Origin: Pseudomonas nunensis
GTDB lineage: Bacteria; Pseudomonadota; Gammaproteobacteria; Pseudomonadales; Pseudomonadaceae
NCBI RefSeq assembly: GCF_024296925.1
Contig: NZ_CP101125.1
Location: 808,501-872,500 of the forward strand
Reading direction: 5' to 3'
DNA length: 64,000 nucleotides
A program made the position numbers and the translations under genes. The notes under the pieces were generated by a model. The model searched no databases and was not told the DNA's origin. It saw only the letters and a program-made list of their open reading frames with translations. How positions within the stretch are numbered: position 1 is the stretch's first letter; each line of letters begins with the position of its first letter. Below are positions 24,969 through 35,000 of this stretch, in pieces.

Positions 24969-25928
24969 ATGCATATTTCATCGGGTCGCTGGGTGTACGG
25001 TCTGTTCCTGGCCTTGCTGACCGCGCTGTTGTGGGGAATCCTGCCGATCAAACTCAAGCAAGTGCTGGTCGTCATGGACCCGGTGACGGTGACCTGGTTT
25101 CGCCTGCTGGTGTCCGGCGGTTGCCTGTTCCTGTATCTGGCAGCGACCAAACGCCTGCCAAGCCGCAAAGTGCTCGGCCCAAAGGGCGGCTGGCTGGTGC
25201 TGATGGCGGTGCTCGGGTTGGTGGGCAACTACGTGTTGTACCTGATGGGCCTGAACCTGCTGAGCCCCGGCACCGCGCAACTGGTGGTGCAGATGGGCCC
25301 GATCATGTTGCTGATCGCCAGTCTGTTTGTGTTCAAGGAACGCTTCAGCATCGGGCAGGGGATTGGCCTGTTGGTGCTGCTGATCGGTTTCGGGCTGTTT
25401 TTCAATCAGCGCCTGGCCGAATTACTCACGTCCCTGACCGACTACACCGCCGGCGTATTGATGGTGTTGGCGGCGTCGACGGTCTGGACATTCTATGCGC
25501 TGGGCCAGAAACAATTGCTGACGGTGTGGAATTCGTTGCAGGTGATGATGGTGATTTATCTGTTCTGCGCGCTGTTGCTGACGCCGTGGGTACATCCGCT
25601 GGAAGCGCTGAGCCTGAGTCCGCGACAAGGCTGGTTGTTGCTGGCGTGTTGCATGAACACACTGATCGCCTATGGCGCATTCGCTGAAGCGCTGGCGCAT
25701 TGGGAGGCTTCGCGGGTGAGCGCGACCTTGGCGATAACGCCGTTGGTGACGTTTGTCGCGGTGGCCTTGGCGGCGTGGGCATGGCCCGAGTATGTGCATG
25801 CAGAGACCATCAATGGCCTGGGTTATGGCGGCGCGGTGCTGGTGGTATTGGGATCGGCGCTGGTGGCATTGGGGCCGTCGTTGATGGCGGGGCTCCGGGC
25901 GCGGCGGGTGAAGGTGGCAGCAGGGTAG
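24969..25928 (+). CDS. EamA/DMT superfamily transporter
   Basis: 319 residues with ten predicted membrane segments in two EamA repeats: LFLALLTALLWGILPIKLKQ at the start, PVTVTWFRLLVSGGCLF, then the second repeat from VLMVLAASTVWTFYALGQK to VSATLAITPLVTFVAVALAA. The family exports metabolites such as amino acids or nucleotide precursors; the substrate here is unknown. A possible -10 TAGAAT lies about 35 bases before the ATG. The stop codon TAG (25926-25928) is the first triplet of the REPIN flank TAGACCGCGTTATCGTTC, so the C-terminus was apparently set by the repeat. Confidence 0.9.
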   Translation: MHISSGRWVYGLFLALLTALLWGILPIKLKQVLVVMDPVTVTWFRLLVSGGCLFLYLAATKRLPSRKVLGPKGGWLVLMAVLGLVGNYVLYLMGLNLLSPGTAQLVVQMGPIMLLIASLFVFKERFSIGQGIGLLVLLIGFGLFFNQRLAELLTSLTDYTAGVLMVLAASTVWTFYALGQKQLLTVWNSLQVMMVIYLFCALLLTPWVHPLEALSLSPRQGWLLLACCMNTLIAYGAFAEALAHWEASRVSATLAITPLVTFVAVALAAWAWPEYVHAETINGLGYGGAVLVVLGSALVALGPSLMAGLRARRVKVAAG

Positions 25929-25943
25929 ACCGCGTTATCGTTC

Positions 25944-26010
25944 TTCGCGAGCAAGCCCGCTCCCACAAGGGAATGCGAAAACCCCTGTGGGAGCGGGCTT
26001 GCTCGCGAAG
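25944..26010. repeat. REPIN (type B)
   Basis: TTCGCGAGCAAGCCCGCTCC and its mirror. The first ~51 bases, including the left flank from 25926, are identical to those at 12059. Confidence 0.92.
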
Positions 26011-26034
26011 ACTGACTATCAGACGCTACAAACC

Positions 26035-27429
26035 TCAGCCCTTGGCCCCCGCTTCGAGCATATTCTCCGGCCGCACCCACGCATCAAACTGCTCATCGGT
26101 CAGATAACCCAATTGCAACGCCGCCTCACGCAAGGTCAGCCCTTCGGCATACGCCTTCTTGGCAATCTCCGCCGACTTGTCGTAGCCAATGTGTGGGTTC
26201 AGCGCGGTCACCAGCATCAAGCCACGTTCCAAATGTTCCGCCATTTTCTCGGCATCCGGTTCCAGCCCGGCGATGCAATGCTGCTGGAAGTTGCTGCAGC
26301 CATCGGCCAGCAGGCGAATCGATTGCAGCAGGTTGTGGATGATCACTGGTTTGAACACGTTCAATTGCAGGTGACCCTGACTCGCGGCAAAACCGATCGC
26401 CACATCGTTGCCCATCACTTGGCAGGCGAGCATCGACAACGCTTCGCACTGGGTCGGGTTGACCTTGCCGGGCATGATCGAACTGCCAGGCTCGTTGGCC
26501 GGCAGCTTCACTTCAGCGAACCCGGCACGCGGGCCGGAGCCGAGCAAACGCAGGTCGTTGGCGATTTTCATCAGGGTCACGGCCAGGGTTTTCAGCGCCC
26601 CGGACAACGTGGTCAGCGGTTCATGGCCGGCGAGGGCAGCGAATTTGTTCGGCGCGGTGACGAACGGCAAACCGGACAGCGCGGCCAGTTCAGCGGCAAT
26701 CGCTTCACCAAAACCGTGGGGCGAGTTCAGCCCGGTGCCCACCGCCGTGCCGCCCTGGGCCAGTTCACAGACTTGCGGCAATGCGCTGCGGATCGCCCGT
26801 TCGGCGTAATCCAGTTGTGCGATAAACGCCGACAGCTCCTGGCCGAAGGTGATCGGCGTCGCATCCATCATGTGCGTGCGGCCGGTCTTGACCAGTTTCA
26901 TGTGCCGCGCCGACAGCTCGGCCAACCCACCCGACAATTCACTGATCGCCGGCAGCAGTTGTTGCTGCACCGCTTGAACGGTGGCGATGTGCATGGCGGT
27001 GGGGAAGCAATCGTTGGAGCTCTGGGAGCGATTCACGTGATCGTTGGGGTGCACCGGCGACTTGCCGCCGCGAGGGTTGCCGGCCAATTCGTTGGCGCGA
27101 CCGGCAATCACTTCGTTGACGTTCATGTTGCTCTGGGTGCCGCTGCCGGTCTGCCATACCACCAGCGGGAACTGGTCGTCATGGCTGCCGTCGAGCACTT
27201 CATCGGCGGCTTGCTCGATCAGCCGGGCGATGTCCGCCGGCACGTCACCATTACGGTCGTTGACCCGGGCCGCGGCTTTCTTGATCAGCGCCAGCGCATG
27301 CAGGACCGCCAGGGGCATGCGTTCCTGACCGATGGCGAAGTTGATCAGCGAACGTTGGGTCTGCGCGCCCCAGTAGGCATCATCCGGGACGTCCACTTCA
27401 CCAAGGCTGTCGGTTTCGATACGGCTCAT
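26035..27429 (-). CDS. fumC: Class II fumarate hydratase
   Basis: 464 residues. It interconverts fumarate and malate in the TCA cycle as an iron-independent homotetramer. The fumarase/aspartase signature [17 protein letters not shown] is present. So are [19 protein letters not shown], the substrate loop [20 protein letters not shown] and [18 protein letters not shown]. Length and the C-terminal domain match FumC. The stop codon lies only ~25 bases from a REPIN, which may end the transcript. Confidence 0.96.
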   Translation of the reverse strand: MSRIETDSLGEVDVPDDAYWGAQTQRSLINFAIGQERMPLAVLHALALIKKAAARVNDRNGDVPADIARLIEQAADEVLDGSHDDQFPLVVWQTGSGTQSNMNVNEVIAGRANELAGNPRGGKSPVHPNDHVNRSQSSNDCFPTAMHIATVQAVQQQLLPAISELSGGLAELSARHMKLVKTGRTHMMDATPITFGQELSAFIAQLDYAERAIRSALPQVCELAQGGTAVGTGLNSPHGFGEAIAAELAALSGLPFVTAPNKFAALAGHEPLTTLSGALKTLAVTLMKIANDLRLLGSGPRAGFAEVKLPANEPGSSIMPGKVNPTQCEALSMLACQVMGNDVAIGFAASQGHLQLNVFKPVIIHNLLQSIRLLADGCSNFQQHCIAGLEPDAEKMAEHLERGLMLVTALNPHIGYDKSAEIAKKAYAEGLTLREAALQLGYLTDEQFDAWVRPENMLEAGAKG

Positions 27430-27546
27430 CGGTCACACTCCTGAATGTCTGATTGCGCAGTTTAGGCCGTGTTCGGCCGATGTGGTTCCATCAGTCTGTT
27501 TTTTGACCGCTCAGCCCTGCAAATCAGGCCCTGTAAGGGGCAGGGG

Positions 27547-27576
27547 TTGAGCCATGACGTTTTTTAGGCGCAGAAT
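27547..27576 (+). promoter_or_regulatory. Candidate sigma-70 promoter for the DUF2059 gene
   Basis: TTGAGC at 27547-27552 and CAGAAT at 27571-27576 with an 18-base spacer, about 45 bases before the ATG. Moderate match only. Confidence 0.35.
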
Positions 27577-27621
27577 GGTCGCCCTTGGGGTTTTACCTCG
27601 CCTGCTAGAAAAGGAAACTCG

Positions 27622-28155
27622 ATGACTCGTCTTCGTGCCATCTGTACCGCGGTTGCACTGGTTTGCGCCAGCGGCCAGGTTTTTGCCGATACCGCCAGCC
27701 ACAACGCCAGTGCCGAAGCTTTCCTGACCCTGGCGCACGCTGACAAATTGGGCACTCCGGTGTACATGCAAGTGCAGCAAATGTTCGCTCAGCGCTTTGA
27801 ACAGACCAAAGCCCCTGAATCGAAAAAGGCCCTGCTGGAAACCTACCAGGCCAAGGCCAACGCCGCTCTGGACCAAGCCATTGGCTGGAACAAGCTGAAA
27901 CCTGACATGGTCAAGCTGTACACCACCAACTTCAGCGAGTCCGAGCTCAAAGACCTGGTTGCTTTCTACCAGTCGCCGCTGGGCAAAAAAGTCCTGGAAA
28001 AAATGCCGCAGCTGACTCAGCAATCGGCCCAGATGACCCAGGCCAAACTCGAAAGCGCCGTGCCAGTGGTCAACAAGCTGTTGGCTGACATGACCAACGA
28101 GCTGGATCCGAAGGCTGCCGCAGCTGCACCTGCTCCTGCCAAGAAAAAGCCTTAA
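27622..28155 (+). CDS. DUF2059 domain-containing periplasmic protein
   Basis: 177 residues. The signal peptide (MTRLRAICTAVALVCASGQV, then FADTASH) is followed by a helical domain. It includes VYMQVQQMFAQRFEQTKAPE, the family stretch MVKLYTTNFSESELKDLVAF and YQSPLGKKVLEKMPQLTQ. The tail is Ala/Pro/Lys-rich. The DUF2059 fold is found in many proteobacterial secreted proteins with no known activity. The BolA gene follows after 12 bases, so they may be co-transcribed. AAAGGAAA precedes the ATG. Confidence 0.9.
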   Translation: MTRLRAICTAVALVCASGQVFADTASHNASAEAFLTLAHADKLGTPVYMQVQQMFAQRFEQTKAPESKKALLETYQAKANAALDQAIGWNKLKPDMVKLYTTNFSESELKDLVAFYQSPLGKKVLEKMPQLTQQSAQMTQAKLESAVPVVNKLLADMTNELDPKAAAAAPAPAKKKP

Positions 28156-28167
28156 GCGGAGTCGGGT

Positions 28168-28467
28168 ATGACCATGCAACAACGCATCGAATCGACGCTG
28201 GGGTTGTTACAGCCCGAGCACCTGCAAGTGCAGGATGAAAGCCACATGCACAGTCGTGGGTTGCAAACCCACTTCAAGGCCGTGGTGGTCAGCCAGCAGT
28301 TCGAAGGGCTCAATCGCGTCAAGCGTCACCAGAAAGTCTACGGCACGCTCGGCGAGCTGATGGGTGAGTTTCATGCGTTGGCGCTGCATACCTACACGCC
28401 TGAAGAATGGGCACAGATGGATGCGGCCCCGGCCTCACCGACCTGTGCTGGCGGCAGCAAGCATTGA
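28168..28467 (+). CDS. BolA family protein
   Basis: 99 residues. It has the BolA fold signature: LLQPEHLQVQDESHMHS near the N-terminus, then HFKAVVVSQQFEGLNRVKRH and the helix GELMGEFHALALHTYTPEEW. BolA proteins work with monothiol glutaredoxins in iron-sulfur handling and also bind DNA in some species; the conserved His in SHMH and the RVKRHQ segment fit cluster or DNA contact. It may be BolA or the related IbaG; the RH loop and position favour BolA. A REPIN and a terminator-like hairpin follow. Confidence 0.9.
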   Translation: MTMQQRIESTLGLLQPEHLQVQDESHMHSRGLQTHFKAVVVSQQFEGLNRVKRHQKVYGTLGELMGEFHALALHTYTPEEWAQMDAAPASPTCAGGSKH

Positions 28468-28478
28468 TGTCCTGCCCC

Positions 28479-28548
28479 CTGTAGGAGCGAGGCTTGCCCG
28501 CGAAGGCGTACTCAAGATCGCCATCGCGGGCAAGCCTCGCTCCTACAG
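28479..28548. repeat. REPIN (type C, CTGTAGGAGCGAGGCTTGCC)
   Basis: GTAGGAGCGAGGCTTGCCCG and its mirror GCGGGCAAGCCTCGCTCCTA around an ~18-base spacer. Confidence 0.92.
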
Positions 28549-28574
28549 AAGCGTTTATTTTTGCTAGAATCCGC

Positions 28575-28604
28575 AACGCGCCGCTAACCCGGCGCGTTTT
28601 TTTT
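28575..28604 (+). terminator. Rho-independent hairpin between bolA and trhO
   Basis: AACGCGCC pairs with GGCGCGTT, followed by a run of T. A -10-like TAGAAT (28565-28570) lies just upstream, so this could also be an attenuator in the trhO leader. Confidence 0.75.
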
Positions 28605-28651
28605 CGCATCCGGTTCACCCCTTACGAGGGTAGCCACCTGGAGAATCACCC

Positions 28652-29593
28652 ATGACACAACAGATTGTCGTGGCGGCACTGTATAAGTTCGTCACCCTGG
28701 AAAACTATGTCGAGATGCGTGAGCCATTGCTGCAAGCGATGGTCGACAACGGCATCAAAGGCACGCTGCTGATCGCCGAAGAAGGCATCAACGGTACCGT
28801 GTCCGGCAGCCGCGAAGGCATCGACGGGCTGATGGCCTGGCTCAAGAACGACCCGCGCATGGACGATATCGACCACAAAGAATCGTACTGCGACGACCAG
28901 CCGTTCTACCGCACCAAGGTCAAGCTGAAGAAAGAAATCGTCACCCTCGGCGTTGACGGCGTAGACCCGAACAAAGCCGTCGGCACCTACGTCGATCCGC
29001 AGAACTGGAACGCGCTGATCAGCGATCCGGAAGTGCTGCTGATCGACACCCGCAACGACTACGAAGTCGCGATTGGCACCTTCGAAGGCGCCATCGATCC
29101 AAAAACCACCAGTTTTCGCGAATTCCCCGACTACATCAAAGAACACTTCGACCCGGCCGTGCACAAGAAAGTCGCGATGTTCTGCACCGGCGGCATTCGT
29201 TGTGAAAAGGCTTCGAGCTACATGCTCAGCCAGGGCTTCGATGAGGTCTATCACCTCAAGGGCGGCATCCTGAAGTACCTCGAAGAGGTGCCGCAGGAAG
29301 AAACCAAGTGGCAGGGCGACTGCTTTGTGTTCGACAACCGCGTGACCGTGCGCCACGACTTGAGCGAAGGCGACTACGATCAATGTCATGCCTGTCGTAC
29401 ACCGATCAGCGTCGAAGACCGCGCATCCGAGCACTACGTGGCGGGCATCAGTTGCCCGCATTGCTGGGATAAGCTGAGCGAGAAAACCCGTCGCAGCGCC
29501 ATCGACCGGCAGAAGCAGATCGAACTGGCCAAGGCGCGCAACTTGCCGCACCCGATCGGTTACAACTACAAGCAAACCCCTTCCGAGGCTTGA
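28652..29593 (+). CDS. trhO: tRNA uridine(34) hydroxylase TrhO (rhodanese family)
   Basis: 313 residues. It makes 5-hydroxyuridine at the wobble position of tRNA using oxygen. The N-terminal acylphosphatase-like part ([20 protein letters not shown]) is followed by a rhodanese domain with the catalytic cysteine in [20 protein letters not shown]. The C-terminal zinc-like part is [18 protein letters not shown] and [12 protein letters not shown]. All match the YceA/TrhO family and length. The next gene starts four bases after the stop. Confidence 0.94.
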   Translation: MTQQIVVAALYKFVTLENYVEMREPLLQAMVDNGIKGTLLIAEEGINGTVSGSREGIDGLMAWLKNDPRMDDIDHKESYCDDQPFYRTKVKLKKEIVTLGVDGVDPNKAVGTYVDPQNWNALISDPEVLLIDTRNDYEVAIGTFEGAIDPKTTSFREFPDYIKEHFDPAVHKKVAMFCTGGIRCEKASSYMLSQGFDEVYHLKGGILKYLEEVPQEETKWQGDCFVFDNRVTVRHDLSEGDYDQCHACRTPISVEDRASEHYVAGISCPHCWDKLSEKTRRSAIDRQKQIELAKARNLPHPIGYNYKQTPSEA

Positions 29594-29597
29594 ACCC

Positions 29598-30236
29598 ATG
29601 TCTGCTCGCCGCCTGCTCTATGTGATGGACCCGATGTGTTCCTGGTGCTGGGGCTTCGCGCCGGTGGCTGAAGCGCTAGTCGAGCAGGCGCAGGCGGCGG
29701 GCGTGGAGTTGCATCTGGTGGTGGGCGGTTTGCGCACCGGCAGCGGTTCGGCACTCGAGCCGACCACCCGACGCTACATTCTTGAGCACTGGCAAGCGGT
29801 CACCGAGGCCACTGGCCAGCCGTTCAAGCGCGAAGGTGCGTTGCCTGACGGCTTTGTCTACGACACCGAGCCGGCATGCCGGGCGCTGGTGACGGCGCGC
29901 AGCCTGGCGCCGGATTGCGCGTGGAAACTGCTCGGGCTGATTCAGCACGCGTTCTACGCCGAAGGTCGCGACGTCACCCACGCCAGCGTGCTGGTGGAAT
30001 TGGCGGAAAAGGCCGGTTTGCCGCGCATCGAGTTCGCTGCGGCGTTCGACCGTGCCGATCAGCACGCTGCCACCGCCGCCGATTTCACCTGGGTCCAGGA
30101 CCTCGGCATCGCCGGGTTCCCGACCTTGCTGGCCGAGCGCGATGGGCAATTGGCGTTGCTGACCAACGGCTATCAACCCCTGAATGTCCTGTCACCGCTG
30201 CTCGGCCGCTGGCTGGAGCGCGCTGCCTGTGCATGA
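29598..30236 (+). CDS. DsbA family (FrnE-like) thioredoxin-fold protein
   Basis: 212 residues without a signal peptide, so cytoplasmic. The redox motif is in YVMDPMCSWCWGFAPVAEAL (CSWC at about residues 14-17). The helical insertion and the cis-proline segment GIAGFPTLLAERDGQL are typical of DsbA/FrnE proteins. It begins four bases after trhO and overlaps the ABC exporter gene by eight bases, suggesting one transcript. The substrate is unknown. Confidence 0.9.
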   Translation: MSARRLLYVMDPMCSWCWGFAPVAEALVEQAQAAGVELHLVVGGLRTGSGSALEPTTRRYILEHWQAVTEATGQPFKREGALPDGFVYDTEPACRALVTARSLAPDCAWKLLGLIQHAFYAEGRDVTHASVLVELAEKAGLPRIEFAAAFDRADQHAATAADFTWVQDLGIAGFPTLLAERDGQLALLTNGYQPLNVLSPLLGRWLERAACA

Positions 30237-32046
30237 TCTGCCCGACGATGTACCCGCTTCCCCGCGTGTCGATCGACTGAGCTGGGCGGAAATCCGCCGA
30301 CTGGCCCTGCATCATAAAAAATCCCTGTGGATCGCCAACGGCGTGGCCGTGCTGGCGACCCTGTGCAGTGTGCCCATCCCGTTGCTGTTGCCGTTGCTGG
30401 TGGACGAAGTGCTGCTGGGTCACGGCGATTCTGCGCTGAAGATCATGAACCACGCACTGCCCGATGTTTGGCAGAAAGCCGCCGGCTACATCGGCCTGAT
30501 GCTGCTGGTGACCTTCGTCCTGCGCTGTGGCGCGTTGCTGTTCAACGTGGTGCAAGCGAAGTTGTTTGCGGCGCTGGCCAAAGACATCGTTTACCGCATC
30601 CGCGTGCGACTGATCGAACGGCTCAAACGCATCTCCCTGGGCGAATACGAAAGCCTGGGCAGCGGCACGGTAACCACGCACCTGGTCACCGACCTCGATA
30701 CCCTCGACAAGTTTGTCGGCGAAACCCTCAGCCGTTTCCTCGTGGCGATGCTGACCCTGGTCGGTACCGCGAGCATTCTGGTGTGGATGCACTGGAAACT
30801 TGCGCTGCTGATCATGCTGTTCAACCCGCTGGTGATCTACGCCACGGTGCAGCTCGGCAAACGGGTCAAGCACCTGAAGAAGCTGGAGAACGACAGCACA
30901 TCGCGTTTCACTCAGGCATTGACCGAAACCCTGGATTCGATCCAGGAAGTGCGCGCCGGTAATCGTCAGGGTTTTTTCCTCGGTCGGCTGGGTCAGCGTG
31001 CCCGGGAAGTGCGCGATTACGCAGTGAACTCGCAATGGAAAACCGACGCGTCGAACCGGGCCAGCGGCTTGCTGTTCCAGTTCGGTATCGATATTTTCCG
31101 CGCCGCCGCGATGCTCACCGTGCTGTTCTCCGACCTGTCCATCGGCCAGATGCTCGCGGTGTTCAGCTACCTGTGGTTCATGATTGGTCCTGTCGAACAG
31201 CTGCTGAATCTGCAATACGCCTACTACGCTGCTGGCGGTGCGCTGTCGCGGATCAACGAGTTGCTGGCGCGTGCCGATGAGCCGCAATACCCCGGTGGCG
31301 TCGATCCATTCCAGGGTCGCACCACCGTGGGCATCGACGTTCAGGGGCTGAGTTTCAGTTATGGCGATGAGCTGGTGCTGGACCAGATGAACCTGAGCAT
31401 CGCCCCCGGTGAAAAAGTCGCGATCGTCGGCGCCAGCGGTGGCGGTAAAAGCACCCTGGTGCAGTTGCTGTTGGGCTTGTACACGCCGCTGGCCGGGACC
31501 ATTCGTTTCGGTGGTGCGACGCAAGAAGAGATCGGCCTGGAAACCGTGCGGGAAAATGTCGCCGTGGTGTTGCAGCATCCGGCGCTGTTCAACGACACCA
31601 TCCGGGCCAACCTGACCATGGGTCGCGAACGCAGCGACGAAGCGTGTTGGCAGGCCCTGGAAATCGCCCAGCTCGATGGCACGGTGCGCGGCTTGCCCCA
31701 GGGCCTGGACAGTGTGGTCGGGCGTTCCGGTGTGCGTTTGTCCGGTGGCCAGCGTCAACGGCTGGCCATTGCGCGGATGGTTCTGGCCCAGCCCAAAGTG
31801 GTGATCCTCGACGAGGCCACCTCGGCGCTGGATGCCGCCACCGAATACAACCTGCATGAAGCACTGGCGCGGTTCCTCAGCGAGCGCACCACCCTGATCA
31901 TTGCCCACCGACTGTCAGCGGTGAAGCAGGCCGACCGCGTGCTGGTGTTCGATGGTGGACGCATCGCCGAGGATGGCGACCATCAGCAACTGATCGCCGA
32001 TGGTGGTTTGTACGCCAAGCTTTATGGGCATTTGCAGCAGCTGTAA
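30229..32046 (+). CDS. ABC transporter, fused permease and ATPase (exporter type)
   Basis: About 605 residues. The N-terminal six-helix transmembrane domain covers ~residues 30-320 (GVAVLATLCSVPIPLLLPLL, YIGLMLLVTFVLRCGALLF, MLTVLFSDLSIGQMLAVFSY). The nucleotide-binding domain has Walker A GASGGGKSTLVQLLLG, signature RLSGGQRQRLAIARMV, Walker B VVILDEATSALDAA and the H-loop IIAHRLSAV. It resembles lipid or peptide exporters; the substrate is unknown. I prefer the GTG at 30229 (GGAG at 30215-30218), which overlaps the DsbA-family gene. An in-frame ATG at 30184 lacks a ribosome site. The stop lies one base from the stop of the convergent toxin-like gene. Confidence 0.9.
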   Translation: MHDLPDDVPASPRVDRLSWAEIRRLALHHKKSLWIANGVAVLATLCSVPIPLLLPLLVDEVLLGHGDSALKIMNHALPDVWQKAAGYIGLMLLVTFVLRCGALLFNVVQAKLFAALAKDIVYRIRVRLIERLKRISLGEYESLGSGTVTTHLVTDLDTLDKFVGETLSRFLVAMLTLVGTASILVWMHWKLALLIMLFNPLVIYATVQLGKRVKHLKKLENDSTSRFTQALTETLDSIQEVRAGNRQGFFLGRLGQRAREVRDYAVNSQWKTDASNRASGLLFQFGIDIFRAAAMLTVLFSDLSIGQMLAVFSYLWFMIGPVEQLLNLQYAYYAAGGALSRINELLARADEPQYPGGVDPFQGRTTVGIDVQGLSFSYGDELVLDQMNLSIAPGEKVAIVGASGGGKSTLVQLLLGLYTPLAGTIRFGGATQEEIGLETVRENVAVVLQHPALFNDTIRANLTMGRERSDEACWQALEIAQLDGTVRGLPQGLDSVVGRSGVRLSGGQRQRLAIARMVLAQPKVVILDEATSALDAATEYNLHEALARFLSERTTLIIAHRLSAVKQADRVLVFDGGRIAEDGDHQQLIADGGLYAKLYGHLQQL

Positions 32047-32047
32047 G

Positions 32048-35000
32048 TCACTTCCACAGGACTTGCAGCGCGTTTTCCCCGCCGTCGTAGGCGAATTCTT
32101 TCATCACCACCGAGCAGGAATCACACGGCGGCATCGTCGTGGCGACGTCGACCGACTTCATCGACTCCCGATTCGGGTATTTCTTGCGGATCACGCTGAT
32201 CAGTTTGCTTTCACTGTCCAGTGAAGTGGGGCGGCTGGTCAGGTCCGGGCGATAGTTGTCGATGTCGCCGATGGTGTGCGGCACGGCGAGTAGTTTGCCT
32301 TCATCGGTGACATGCAGCGACGTGCTGGGAAACGAAGCATTGCGGTCGATATTGAAGTAGGTCGTTTCTCCCACGATGACTTCATCCATGCCCCGGTTAT
32401 GCTTGAACAGCGGCAGATGCCCAGTAGCGCCCTGTGCGCCGGAAACACTGACGTAGACCTCGCGTTTCCCAGCGGCAGTGATGACTTCGGCATAAGCGAT
32501 GTTTCGCACGCTGTGCTGGCGCAATCGATAGGGGAGCAATTTGTGGAACTGGTGCATCGTGGCATCGATTTTCAACGCGCTGGTGGCATTTTTTGGCGTT
32601 ATGACCGTTTTAAGAAACAGTGTATCGAAGATCTCCGCCGTCCTTTGGCGAAAGGCCTCGGGGGCGTCCTTACTGCGTGACCAAGACGTTGCGCCTTCAG
32701 GCAGTTTGCTGATGATCATGCGCGTCGAATGATCGAACATCGCCGCTTCACCAGGGCTGGTGTCGACCTTCAACCACTTGAGGGTGTCCGGCGGGTTGGC
32801 GTGGCCACCAATCGGTATGGCGATTTCCTCCATGGTCTTCAAGGCGCGTTCGACGGCCTCGACGCCATGGATGCGCACGGTGTTATTGGCGTTGAGGGAA
32901 CCGGTGTAAACCACCAGCAATTCGTTGCGCACCTCGTCGGGAAGGGTGGAGGCTTTTTTGAAGGTCAACGCATCACGCACGCTGTGGCCCTTGGCGACTT
33001 CAGCAACATAGAAGTCCCCGGCGTTGAGGCGGGTGAACAGGTAGTGTTTCGATCCGTCCATGGCTTCGACAATCGTGGTGCCCACGTCAAAGGTATCGAC
33101 CAGCTCTTCCCCAACGACGGGGATGCTGACTTTGACTCGCCCATAAATCCCTTTCTGGAACTCCATCGTGGCGTGGAAGGACGGGTGTGTGGCGATGTTG
33201 AAGCTTTCCATCGCCGCCCTGTTGGTGGCCGGCGTGTAGATACTGTCGCCGAACCATGGCGCCCAGCCTTTGCTGTCATCAAACAGGCCGATGTCAGGCG
33301 TGGGGGCCGGGGTGCGGGTGACGTAGCGGGTCTGGCAAACCTCCGCGCCGGGGGCGCGACGTATCCGGCAAGGCAATGCCTTTAAGCCGTTACCGATATC
33401 CATGTCATCCGCGCGGCGCAGTACGTCTGCGTCCAGGCGATACGGCACGTCATCGATCAGCAGGGTGGTTCGGCCATCGACTTCCAATATCTCCACCACC
33501 TCGTTGTTGTCGCCAATGTGCACAACAACATGACTGTCGGTTTTTTCCACGGTGCTATAAGCCGAGCGACCGGGAGAAAACCCGTCGATGCTGTTGCTCA
33601 GCCCTGGACCGTAAGGCCTGGACGATAATGGATCGACGAGAAAGTGGCGTGGGGTAGCATCGGCGGCGGGAATGCTGCGGGTGGGAACGTCGGATACTCG
33701 GTTGAACCTGGCCAGTTGATCGCCCTCGATCAAGGGACGCCAGCGGCCGGGTTCGCTCACCTGGGGCAGGCCTTTGATAAAGCTGTAGCTGCCGGCGGAC
33801 CCGGTCAGGGTTCTGGCATTCCGGATCCCTTTACTGCTGAGGCGGATAACACCCACGATACCTTTTCTGACAATCGACTTGAGTAAGGTCGGAAGCCCTT
33901 CGATAGGGTTAAGGTTTTTCAGCGTGGAGGTCATCAATTTACGCGTCAACGTGCCAAACGAGCGCAATGAGGTACGTGCGCTGACCTTTCCCGCCATCAT
34001 CGCGATTTTCAGCGAGCCCGACATGAACTTGCCGATGGGAAACAGGAAGGAAGCCAGATCAGCACCCAGGCCGATCACACCCTCCAAAATGGTTTTCGCA
34101 TCGCCAGACATCAGGTCGTCGATGCTGCTCCAGAACGGTACGAAGCTCTTCAGCGCCTGGAGTTTTGCCTGGTTCTTTTGCCTTTTGATATCGAACTGGG
34201 TTTGCCCCCTCGCGTAAGCGCGAAGTGCGGTCTCATCGACAAAAAGAAAGTGGCCAGAGATGAACTTGGCTATTTCCTGAAAGCGCGGTGAGGAGGGCGA
34301 TGGGAAATGAGTCAGCGAAGGTTTTGCCGGTAAGGAGTCACCAATCGCATCGAGGATGGCGGAGCACTGCGCGTCTTGGTTCGGCACGGTCCCTTTGGTG
34401 TGAGCGTCCCAATCGAATGGCAGTGATTTGCTACGGTTGACCAGGTCGGGATGCAGCGAGAAGAGCGTTTCCTGCTCCGGAATAAAAGGTGCCCCGGGAC
34501 CTGCGGTAAAAAAGGCGAATTCCTGCGCGGGGCCGAGCATATCGGAGGTGATATCGTCGCGGCGGCGGATAAACCCGGTCCTAGGCAGCACTTCGTAGTA
34601 GTACGAGCGTATCTCATGGGTGACTCGCAGGACAAAGCCCATTCGGGTCCTGAGGGGCATGGTCATTTCAGGCTTTTCAAAGATGGCCCGGAGGTCTTTG
34701 GTTTCTCCCCGCAGGGACAGCAACTGGACTTTCCCTCGATCCAGTATTTGGCGATCAGCCGGCGGCAGTGTGGCGAACAGGCTGATGATCAGGGTTTCAT
34801 AAGCGCCTTTGATCGAAACGAGATGGGCGTCCAGTTTTGTCTGGAACTGCGCGGAGATATCGGGCAATACCTTGCGGTTAGGATTGAAGTAGGGGGCGTG
34901 GGGAGGCTCATCGAATCCGCTGAAGTGGTTGGTGAACAGCCTCCGTTTAGCATCCATCCGGACCCATAAGTTGTCCGTGGTTTCTCCATCCGTTTCAGTG

